From NCBI GenBank assembly GCA_032718475.1, contig JAUCBJ010006058.1:1-28218 (forward strand): a stretch of 28,218 nt of DNA, in the 5' to 3' direction. Made by a program: the position numbers and the translations under genes. Shown here piece after piece: positions 19,728-28,218 of the stretch; positions within the stretch are counted from its first letter, which is position 1, and every line of letters begins with the position of its first letter. The DNA comes from Nemertoderma westbladi. Taxonomy: Eukaryota > Xenacoelomorpha > Nemertodermatida > Nemertodermatidae. Under the pieces are notes generated by a model, which had not been told where the DNA came from, did no database searches, and saw only the letters and a list, made by a program, of their open reading frames with translations.

Positions 19728-20756
19728 ACGTTTTTCTAATGGTATAACGAACCTGTTCCGGTTTATATTATTAGACGCCTAATATACTTACTTTGTATCA
19801 CTCCAACAGCAATCTTTAGTTTAAAAAAATTTAATATTAACTTGATAAACTAAAATATAAAACTAATACTAAAATTTAACAATATTTTTGTGGTATTTAT
19901 TTTTATAATTCGGTTATAGTGATAATGGACTAGACATTAGGGTTTCCAGAACTCTGTATTGAGGAGATTATATTATGTTTCAAACCCACCGTAGATCCAT
20001 TAAAATACATCATAGATACAATAGAATACTATTCTAGATACAATAGAATACAACATAGACCAACATCAGTGACATCATCGCAACTTCCTTAATTTCAACT
20101 GTACTGCATTACATTTTGTAGCAGTAAAGCAAAGAAACCAATTTTAATTTGTTTTTTTCTCAAACTTCAAAATTCTCAAGCTTTTTCTCAAACGAATGTT
20201 CATTTTTAATTTTTTTTTATACGTTTTATGTATCGGGTTTTATTTTATGAATATAATTTTATAGTTTAAATTAAAAGTACAGATGATATTCATACGAATT
20301 TCATGGAGTATTATTACGCACAGTTCATATTAATAGAGTAATATTAATTCACTGAGCAATTTGTGTGACATTTTATTAAATTAAGAATGATGGACATCTA
20401 ATTTAAGAATAATTCAATATTTTGTCATTTTTTCAAACTTTTTAAGAAGCGAAAATATGAAGTAGAAATTACTTTCAGTTCAAAAAATAAATATAGTCCG
20501 GGAGAGTGAAGCTGAATGTTTTTTTTTGTGCTGGTGGTTGGTTGGGTGGTAGTATGTTATGTTTCCTATGTACTCTATATCCGTAATATTTAACAACTAT
20601 GTATATGTTATTAATTAATATATTCTATGTTTTCGGGGTTTTGTGTTGTAATATACGCTACTGTATCTCCCGGAATAGTACCAGATCACCGGGGTATTCG
20701 TCAGTAAAGCGAGTTACAATGATAGACACAAAGAAGCCACTACTACTCTTACTATC
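19728..20756. other. AT-rich intergenic stretch
   Basis: I see no gene. A short direct repeat, AGATACAATAGAATAC, occurs at about 20014 and 20035. Poly-T runs are at about 20150 and 20519. Confidence 0.5.
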
Positions 20757-21070
20757 AGCAATCAGCATGCTGCATTGTAGTTGCATTATATATTTATATG
20801 TACTGTACATGGCTTAATTAAGAAAGCTATCCTTTAAGTATCTTTTAAGATGCGTCTCAAGATCAAGAATGTCATGGGCTGTCCACCATGCTTATTCACT
20901 CCACGAGGCTGCCAAAGTACAAGATTATGCACTGGCTGGTCCTCACGCCAAAAACAATGTCCTGCAAAGCGGGGGCGACTTTGTTCTAGTGTCAAGCTTG
21001 GGGGAACCAATGAGACACCTCCAATGTTATATAGTGTCTGGTTGGAGATGTGTGAATTGTACTTGAGTAC
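20757..21070 (-). mobile_element. LINE 3'-end fragment, copy 3 (inverted)
   Basis: The reverse complement carries the leader CATCTCCAACCAGACACTAT, the CTTTGCAGGACATTG block encoding the RFAGH-type motif, and the AATGCAGCATG tail seen in the copies at 3.4-4.1 kb. The tail coding part is deleted relative to copies 1 and 2: sequence jumps from the ACGCATCTT equivalent toward the 3' UTR. It is dead. Confidence 0.8.
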
Positions 21071-21117
21071 TTGAACTGCTATATATTTTTTAAAGCCACT
21101 ACAGGCCTACTACAGGT

Positions 21118-21898
21118 ACCACAACATAGCTACCGCTACATAGGTCCCACAATATAGCTACCGCTACATAGGTCCCACAACATAGCTACCGCTACATAGG
21201 TCCCACAACATAGCTACCGCTACATAGTCCCACAACATAGCTACCGCTACATAGGTCCCACAACATAGCTACCGCTACATAGGTCCCACAACATAGCTAC
21301 CGCTACATAGGTCCCACAACATAGCTACCGCTACATAGGTCCCACAACATAGCTACCGCTACAAAGGTCCCACAACATAGCTACCGCTACATAGGTCCCA
21401 CAACATAGCTACCGCTACATAGGTCCCACAACATAGCTACCGCTACATAGGTCCCACAATATAGCTACCGCTACATAGGTCCCACAACATAGCTACCGCT
21501 ACATAGTCCCACAACATAGCTACCGCTACATAGGTCCCACAACATAGCTACCGCTACATAGGTCCCACAACATAGCTACCGCTACATAGGTCCCACAACA
21601 TAGCTACCGCTACATAGGTCCCACAACATAGCTACCGCTACATAGGTCCCACAACATAGCTACCGCTACATAGGTCCCACAACATAGCTACCGCTACATA
21701 GGTCCCACAACATAGCTACCGCTACAAAGGTCCCACAACATAGCTACCGCTACATAGGTCCCACAACATAGCTACCGCTACATAGGTCCCACAACATAGC
21801 TACCGCTACATAGGTCCCACAACATAGCTACCGCTACATAGGTCCCACAACATAGCTACCGCTACATAGGTCCCACAACATAGCTACCGCTACATAGG
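21118..21898. repeat. 28-bp satellite, 28 units
   Basis: Tandem 28-bp units contain the core CATAGCTACCGCTACATAGG followed by TCCCACAA. I count 28 units, nearly identical. Variants recur: CAATATAG in units 2 and 13, a 27-bp unit lacking one G in units 4 and 14, and ACAAAGG in units 9 and 22. There are no unique spacers and no open frame. Confidence 0.95.
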
Positions 21899-21958
21899 TC
21901 TTTTTGTGCCATTAACTCATAAGTGGTCATGTTGATCAGTTAAAAGTATGTTAAAGAA

Positions 21959-21980
21959 GGGGGTGTGGGGGGGGGTGGGG
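21959..21980 (+). other. G-run cluster, possible G-quadruplex
   Basis: G5, G9 and G4 runs separated by TGT and T form a G-rich strand 60 bp beyond the satellite. The long central run could supply two of the four tracts needed. Confidence 0.5.
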
Positions 21981-21999
21981 TCATATTAAATAAGACTTA

Positions 22000-22619
22000 T
22001 AAATATGAATATCACCTACAACACAAGTTGTGACAAGTTCATTAAAAGAAATGGAACGACAATAAAATATTTCTAAAGTTTATGTATAAATATATAGGAA
22101 CATAAATTTATTTCATGTTTATAAATTAAAATTACGGGCAATAAATAATCAGTTTGTTGAGATACATAACATACGCGGTGCAATGCTCCAGGTTATTTTT
22201 ACTATATTTTTTGTATAAAATTAGCAGAATCGAGGGAATGTCTTAACTGACCTAACGGTGGATTAATGTCGAAAATAAACTCGGTATTATTATCGTAAGC
22301 CTCGGAGGTTTTGGACATCGTTAACGTGTCATCTTTTATTATTATTCACGATAATTACTCTACACTTTGATAGAATCAATCAATTCAAGGGTTTTCATTT
22401 CCTTGGAATTCTAAATTATATTTTGTAAATTATTATCAAAAAGAGATCCCTTTTTTAGAGTTTCGACATTCATACGTTTTCAACTTCACCGACCGGTTAT
22501 TAAAAAAATACAAAATACACTGATTTCAATGGAGATTGTTTATACTGTGATTGATTACATTGCAGCGTTCTGTTCTATAGGCCAGAACCCTTCAAAGTGG
22601 TTCTATTCAACTTTCAGAT
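22000..22619. other. AT-rich intergenic stretch, no feature seen
   Basis: No gene, RNA or repeat that I can support. Confidence 0.5.
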
Positions 22620-22803
22620 ATGGGGACTATTGACGCAAATAACAGCTGATCAAAAATAATACTCACAAAAATAAACTGTAACATGTTCCATTGACTTTAG
22701 TTTATTGTTTTGGTTAGAATGGCTGTGACTGTAAACTTTCCCTGAATTTATAATTTTACATTGAGGCTAAATATTAATTGTGGGATTTACGCTCAGTTCC
22801 CCC
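22620..22803. repeat. Dispersed repeat with core TTTAGTTTATTGTTTTGGTT, copy 2
   Basis: Matches 10545-10735 in the same order: GACGCAAATAACAGCT, TCCATTGACTTTAG, the core, TGACTGTAA, ACATTGAGGC and the closing CCCCCTG. It differs by small indels. Confidence 0.8.
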
Positions 22804-24125
22804 CTGAAACGTTTTGAACGGTTTGAAACATAAACGTTTGAGGATATCACAAGAGCACTGATGAGTTGACACATAGTGTAACAAAAGGATAAATGAGTTG
22901 GGACTGACCGCAAATCCATTTTCGGCGAATTAATATCTAATCTCATTGGATAAAAGTAATAGGTGATGGATTAACAATGCACTAATGCACACTTGTATAA
23001 GATAAAGGACCTAACTAACCAGTCTATTTAATTACTACATACATGGGGTAAGTGTTAAATAATAATCACGATCGTGCAGAATTACAATTTAAAAATAAAA
23101 ATTTATTTATATATAATATGATAATTTATATTTAATAATAATATGCATTGAATTACATGAAATACAATCATATTACCTCTAATGTTAACAAAAATTAAAT
23201 TATTCCTTTTCACCATTGTACTATTTTAGCTTGCCAATCAATATACAACACAGATGTATTACTCCTATAATGATTTCGGCTGTTGCACAAGCCACAACAC
23301 AAGTCTACTAGTAATGCCTACGCTAAATTAGTTTTACAATACTCACTCGTATTGACTAACGTTGGCGCTATTGGCATTAGTTGGTAGGCCATACAATATG
23401 AGTTATATAGGCCGATATCTTATACCAGCTTGTCGGTATTTACAGGTGATTGGTTGGACGTTATCACCAATAATAACATAACATTTACTATTTATTGTTA
23501 ATAAAAATGCTAATTGAAATAATGTTTAGTATATAATGTAGTAATAAAGTAATGGCATATACTGGTTAAGCTTGTACATTATGGCGACATACTTATTGAT
23601 TGGGGTCGCCATTAATCGCTTAATTAGTGGCGGGAAATTTAAAATTTGAGAGGGAGATCTTAAACACGTGACTCATAGTTACATCACTCCTACCCACCGG
23701 AAGCCAATTCCGTAGGAGAAACTACCGTTAGGTTTTAGTTTAGGGTGTAGCTGTAGGCTATCACTATACTGCTATAGGGCCTATCCTGTGAAGATATTTT
23801 TGGGCTATTAGTTATTACCGGTACCGGTGAGCCGGTAGGCTATATCGTATAACTGTATAGGCCTATTCTATATTCTCTGCTGTCCAGTTAACCAGTTACA
23901 GTCGTTGTCTGCTTCCTGATAAATGCTAAATTAATAAAGATTGGTCCACCTACTGTCCTACTGGATTAGCCTGCTAATTTACTTTTTATTTACGGTATAT
24001 ACTGATTTTCCATCATCTATCAGCCCATCCATCAGCCATAGGAGCATTACCGGTACACCTACCATAACTGCAACATTATCTCTTGTTACACATAATTCAG
24101 AAATATTAAACGTAAATAGTTAATC
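22804..24125 (+). promoter_or_regulatory. Intergenic region and probable 5' flank of importin-alpha
   Basis: I see no gene here. A small stem-loop (ATGGCGAC ... GTCGCCAT) spans about 23580-23611, and a CACGTG E-box lies at about 23666. Several ACCGGT and TAGGCCTA palindromes lie at 23815-23870. The 5' UTR must end at 24125; an upstream UTR intron cannot be ruled out. Confidence 0.4.
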
Positions 24126-24317
24126 ATGGAAGACGTGGATCACCGACAAGAGAACCGTTCCAAGGCGTACAAGAACGCTGCGAGGGATAAGAACGAGTTG
24201 AGACGGCGTCGGAATGAGACTGCGGTAGAACTCAGGAAGCAGAAAAAGGACAGTCAGTTGCTAAAGAAACGCAACATCGATATTAGTAACTTCGATGACC
24301 CAACGAGTCCACTTCGG
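24126..24317 (+). CDS. KPNA2: Importin subunit alpha, exon 1 (IBB domain)
   Basis: This exon encodes residues 1-64, the importin-beta-binding domain that, with importin-beta, carries NLS cargo through the nuclear pore and occupies the NLS groove when free of beta. Basic clusters ELRRRRN (25-30) and ELRKQKKDSQLLKKRN (35-50) are typical. The end NFDDPTSPL (55-63) resembles the alpha-1 (KPNA2/Pendulin) clade, so the symbol marks the clade and not strict orthology. The start is supported by an in-frame TAG at 24117-24119 and a good context (ATCATGG). It ends in phase 0 at a GTAAGT donor (24318). Confidence 0.95.
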
Positions 24318-24450
24318 GTAAGTCTGCCATCACTCGGACAACAACATAAATTACAGTTATGATGAAGGTCAATCATTTTAGTTACAGATATAGGCCTACC
24401 AGCTACCTCAAATAAATACTAATATAATCCAATTTCATTGTTATTTTCAG
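24318..24450 (+). other. Importin-alpha intron 1
   Basis: A 133-bp intron with donor GTAAGT and acceptor TTATTTTCAG. It holds a TAGGCCTA palindrome near 24391. Confidence 0.9.
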
Positions 24451-24662
24451 GAAAGGGTGAACCAAATTCCGGTATTAGCGTTGGACGAAATAGTTGCGAA
24501 CATTCGCCGGTACGCTAGTGACGCCCAGAACCGTAGGGACTTGTTGGAGGCTGTGAGCTCGGCCAGACGACTGCTCTCTAGGGAACGGCATCCCCCGTTA
24601 GACGAAGTCATAGACGCCGGTTTGGTGCCTTTCTTCGTTTCTTTTTTGGATATGTCTGATAG
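24451..24662 (+). CDS. KPNA2: Importin subunit alpha, exon 2 (ARM 1)
   Basis: This exon encodes residues 65-134 plus two bases of codon 135. It contains the linker ERVNQIPVLALDEIV and the first armadillo repeat (RRDLLEAVSSARRLLSRERHPPLDEVI, in two helical stretches), then GLVPFFVSFL. The junctions are CAG at 24450 and GTAAGT at 24663. The frame is phase 0 in and phase 2 out, and it joins exon 3 to make Ser135. Confidence 0.96.
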
Positions 24663-24855
24663 GTAAGTTTATTTTTATAACTTTTTTAGTTATATTTTTT
24701 ATTTTATGGTCTTACTATAGTTTTATAAGTACAGAATCTCGCTGTATCTCGCTGATGACTTACAGTTCTGATTTGACTCTCCCTATCCAGCTCTAGATTT
24801 ATACAAGGAAATAACATAAAATAATAATATAAAATGTTGTTTTATTTCCCTGCAG
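24663..24855 (+). other. Importin-alpha intron 2
   Basis: A 193-bp AT-rich intron with donor GTAAGT and acceptor TTTCCCTGCAG. Confidence 0.9.
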
Positions 24856-25028
24856 TCCGAAGATCCAGTTCGAATCAGCTTGGGCGTTGACTAACATTGC
24901 TTCGGGGTCTACGGAACAGACCGCGGCTGTCATTAACGACGGGGCCGTTCCCAAGTTTATTAATCTTCTCAAGTCGGAGGATAAGGCGGTTGTGGAACAG
25001 GCTGTTTGGGCTTTGGGGAACATCGCAG
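24856..25028 (+). CDS. KPNA2: Importin subunit alpha, exon 3 (ARM 2-3), gene continues beyond the window
   Basis: This exon encodes residues 135-192 plus one base of 193. It carries the major NLS-site Trp/Asn pairs: W144 and N148 in FESAWALTN, and W186 and N190 in EQAVWALGN. The spacing and wording match importin-alpha of all animals. The donor is GTTGGG at 25029 (weaker than the other two), phase 1. Roughly 60% of the protein (ARM 4-10) is missing from this window; I found no further exon before its right edge, so intron 3 exceeds 3.1 kb. Confidence 0.95.
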
Positions 25029-26490
25029 GTTGGGTCGTGATTTATTAATTTTAAATAATTAATTATTTTTATACTACAGCTTTATATTGTAATTATATTC
25101 GATGGTTGGTCTGTTTCAGAAATCAGACGATGTCGGTTTGTCAGATCAGAATAACTCTAATGGCTATTTATTTTACCAGTTTCTCCTTTCAGAAATTATT
25201 CTTTCGTTTTGGGAAATATTTCGTTATTGTGGCATCATTTTTATTCAACATGCATACTACTACTACTCCATTGTGAATATAATATTAATGAGTTAACTTT
25301 GTACTTTAGGTTAGTTAGTCATTTACGAATAGTTGGTGCACAGGTACAGGTCGCCCCCTTTACAAGCCTATTACGCCTGTTCTCTTCTTTTGGTCGCCGT
25401 AATATATAGCCTACAACTAGGTGAAAAGAGCTCAACTTTTACTTTTAATCTTCTTTATAGGTGCTCAAATTAGCACCCTCATCTTTAAATATGAACCCTC
25501 TCTTTAGGTGCTAATATATCTTAATTAAATGCACTTTAAATTAAATAGAAGATTAACGGTACATTTAGTCTGAGTCATATGGGTTATGCCATATGGGTGG
25601 TAAACGGATAAAAATAGTGTGAAAGTGAATATATAATTTTGTTGAAGCGTAGTGTTAAAATTAAAGAAATTATATATATAGTAAAAAAATATTTGTGAAA
25701 AATTTCTTCATTTTTGAATTTTATGTTGTACAAAATAAATATATATTTTTAATTTGAAAAATAAATGATCTCTGAATGAGATAAAATAACTGTTTTCAAT
25801 ACCCGGGAACCAGAGACCTATCCAGAGACAAAAAAACCAGATAATTACCGGCAGATAATTATATAGTGTTACAACGAGATACGAACCCATACATTTCGGG
25901 ATTTGGGATTGTAACTGTCAGAATCTCGGGATATTTTATTCCACCCCCTACCGGTACCCATCCTGTGTCTGTATTCGTAGTTCTTATTCCTACTACCCGC
26001 AGGTAGTCCGACTAAAACTTGATTTAATTTTGAATTATCTTTCAAACAATATATACAATTTATGATAATGACGAAATGTCTGAATATTGCGTTTAATTAA
26101 AATAGACAAAAATCTGTCAACAATATAACATTTTCATCAGGCAACTTTTCTATTTGCTAAATCTGACTTTTTATGCCTTCTCTATAGCTATCTGAATCTA
26201 TTAAAACCAAAAATTAAATAAGTGAAATAATTAGTCCTATTGTGTGTCTGTGAGTCAAACTCAGTAAAATTTTATTCAAAGTATTTTTTTAGTAAAAGTT
26301 TTTGCGAATTCAATACTCATTCATATTCTCCAAAATAATTTTCTACTATTATATTGCACAATGTAATTTTTCCAACACCAGTTATTGAACGTATTGTTAT
26401 ATAACGTTGGTAATGCCATTGAACCTACCCTCTCTTTAAAACTAGCGTAATAGTAATATGCGTAACGACCGAGCATCCCTGATTGGTTGT

Positions 26491-26611
26491 GGGTCGAGCC
26501 ACGAAGTCGCTGTCGGTCGCTGGGGGAGTACCCACCCACCAGGTCCACTAATTCAGTAATTATACTAAGACTACCAAATTCTCATTTAGACTCAGTGCTG
26601 CGCGAAGGCCC
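26491..26611. mobile_element. Short relative of the GAGCCACGAAGT inverted-repeat family
   Basis: The left end GGGTCGAGCCACGAAGTCGC and right end GTGCTGCGCGAAGGCCC match the two termini of 11213-11527, but the inside is only about 80 bp and differs. It is likely an internally deleted member. Confidence 0.7.
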
Positions 26612-26771
26612 AGACTCGTGTACTCTGTTCTAATATGAATATGTGGTCAATTTATATATCTTTGCTGGGTGTACCCGTGGTACTTGAGCTGATTATTAAA
26701 TTGTCGTTTATGTGAATTATATTATTACAGTTATATTTGTGGTATTTTGTAATTATTCATTAAATTATGTA

Positions 26772-27042
26772 TTTATTCATTCATTCATTATTTGATTGGG
26801 AGAATCTTGCAGTCTCGTTAAGGAAGCTAAGGAATGCCCAGCCCAGCCCACAGTAAACCCTTCCACTATGTTCCCCAAGTTACCTTGGTTCTCATTTATC
26901 GGCCAGTCAAGGATTTAAGTCTGGGTTGGGCTAGGCTGCAGCATTTAAAGCAATGTGCACAAACAGTCTGCCCCATTTCGGGATCGAACATGGGCCTCGT
27001 GATTGGATTCCCAAGAATTTCACCACTAGACCAACCTGTTAA
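26772..27042 (-). mobile_element. tRNA-derived SINE
   Basis: On the minus strand the head contains an RNA polymerase III A box, TGGTCTAGTGG (27023-27033), and a B box, GTTCGATCC (26981-26989), at normal tRNA spacing. The sequence TGGTCTAGTGGTGAAATTC is most like tRNA-Glu. A body of about 200 bp follows and ends in ATGAATGA-type simple sequence near 26772-26795. It is not a functional tRNA: the anticodon stem and acceptor stem do not form. Confidence 0.8.
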
Positions 27043-27212
27043 TTTGAAAAATTAATTATTTGTATCAATGTTAATGTCTATTGAGAATCCCTTGGGAACG
27101 GTTTCTGGGCCCTTAATGTTGGTGGAACCATTGACCTAATAACCAATGATCAACCAGAACAAAGGTGCCATAACTCCTAGGCATATGTGTGGGGTGGGTG
27201 CGGGTGGACTGC

Positions 27213-27225
27213 GGGGCGAGCCACG
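27213..27225 (+). mobile_element. Isolated terminus of the GGGGCGAGCCACG family
   Basis: GGGGCGAGCCACG matches the left terminus of 11213-11527. I see no paired right end. Confidence 0.5.
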
Positions 27226-27253
27226 TGGGTGGACTGTTTGTCCTAGTGGACTG

Positions 27254-27689
27254 GTGTTTAAACGGGAGCAGACCATTAGGGATTTCAAGGATAGGGAGCG
27301 GGATTACCACTCTTGGGCTTGGGATCTCGATTTTCGTGAACGGGATTGTAATTTTGAATTATATTTTTAAAATTTTTATTATATGTGGCTGTGTTTGTAT
27401 AAAACGGGTTTTTCGTAAATTTATATCACTTTATTTCACGCTGCAGAAATATTAGTTAGTAAGATAAAATTAATTTATATTTGATTACTGGATGGTTTAC
27501 TGACATCCATTAATCGGTTAATTCTAAATAGACAATACAGTTCTGTTCTGGTTCAACTATTCGTCACATATTCAACAAATTCACTTCACTATATTATACT
27601 TCGGGATCCCGTTCCAAAAAACTCGGGATCGTGGTCGGACCGGGATTGCATTTTTCACCGAGATCCCGATCGGGATCCCGTTTAAACAC
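27254..27689. mobile_element. Candidate inverted-repeat element with CGGGATC-rich interior
   Basis: GTGTTTAAACGGGA (27254-27267) and TCCCGTTTAAACAC (27676-27689) are exact 14-bp inverted repeats. The interior and right end are crowded with CGGGATCCCG-like words. The terminus resembles those of some hAT-type elements. I cannot see a clear 8-bp target duplication. Confidence 0.5.
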
Positions 27690-28218
27690 TAAATGGATCA
27701 ATGTCATCTACTCTGACTATACTTGTGGCACTGGCAGTGAATACTAAGAATATGGCCACAGAACAACCTGCTTAAGATCTCGATATCGGGATCCCCGCTG
27801 TTACAATCCCGAAAAGTATGGATCTGATCCCGTTGCAGCACTCATGGTTTATTCACCGGGAAATGGCACTAAATTCATGTGTCATGTGTGACTTTTCTGT
27901 AAATAACGATCAGTTTGGACTGTAGTTGCTTTTGATGCTATAATTTGATACCAGTATCAGTGGGTGCCCGTGAAGGAACAGCCGTCTGTACAACCAGACA
28001 GCTCCGTCTCAACAAGGACTAAAGGGTTGAATTCATATCCTACAACACCATCGTTATGCATTCACAACCACGTCTGCCAATTCCCTAGTTTCCTTTTAGT
28101 GCTTAAAAATTTCTGACTTTACCGTCAATTACCAGTAATAACGTCAGAAATTACAAAAGTTGATTAGGATTGGATCATATGGCTGGGGTCATGGTTACAT
28201 CTTACATGACTTTTTTAA

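Larger units (their letters stand above)
25029..28218 (+). other. Importin-alpha intron 3 (partial), mobile-element rich
   Basis: No coding exon is visible. The intron holds inverted-repeat element relics (26491-26611, 27213-27225), a tRNA-derived SINE (26772-27042) and a candidate element at 27254-27689. The parts 25029-26490 and 27690-28218 are AT-rich with nothing I can name. Confidence 0.6.

Noticed and set aside
21118-21898. CRISPR-like array
   Set aside because: Units are directly abutting 28-mers with no unique spacers, and the DNA is animal.
25102-25409. Possible importin-alpha exon 4 in open frames
   Set aside because: The translations lack any armadillo-repeat pattern such as the expected third Trp/Asn repeat.
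26981-27040. Functional tRNA gene on the minus strand
   Set aside because: A and B boxes are present but acceptor and anticodon stems do not pair, and a SINE body follows.
26834-27310. Several 65-74 codon open frames near the right edge
   Set aside because: They fall in the SINE and inverted-repeat relics, on both strands, with no conserved domain.

Overview
This window reads as AT-rich animal (metazoan) nuclear DNA. The evidence is spliced genes with GT/AG junctions, an importin-alpha gene split by phase-matched introns, a CDK5RAP3 homologue, C2H2 zinc fingers, fragments of non-LTR retrotransposons, a tRNA-derived SINE and several families of short inverted-repeat elements. The palindromes TAGGCCTA and ACCGGT recur through the non-coding DNA. 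An invertebrate, perhaps an invertebrate deuterostome such as an echinoderm, is my guess, but lineage cannot be fixed from the sequence alone.

Layout. Bases 1-5930 hold no convincing gene. They contain a two-copy 288-bp direct repeat, a 38-bp tandem repeat, two direct copies of a LINE 3' end, and a 1.1-kb foldback element with inverted arms of about 300 bp. Bases 5930-15860 carry a tandem segmental duplication of a two-exon zinc-finger gene. Copy A (exon 1 at 6386-7568, finger exon from 9707) has a fully open first exon but a frameshifted finger array. Copy B (12142-13912 and from 15526) has a nonsense codon and a truncated finger array. Exon 1 joins an N-terminal segment resembling the motif that precedes the GAF domains of PDE5/6/11-type phosphodiesterases to a Ser/Thr/Pro-rich region and a 45-bp coding minisatellite (6 units in A, 19 in B). 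In B two compensating indels make the minisatellite read in another frame.

Bases 17390-17773 are a short terminal-inverted-repeat element filled with a regularly spaced array of palindromes. It lies just upstream of an intact, uninterrupted CDK5RAP3 reading frame (18167-19708), an adaptor of the UFM1/ER-phagy pathway. A third copy of the LINE 3' end (minus strand) and a 28-bp satellite of 28 units follow. From 24126 to the right edge lies the 5' part of an importin-alpha gene: three exons are visible (IBB domain and the first ARM repeats), and its third intron, filled with mobile-element relics, runs out of the window.

The genes are not an operon and need not work together. The two clearly functional loci are CDK5RAP3 and importin-alpha. 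The zinc-finger duplication is the most unusual locus.
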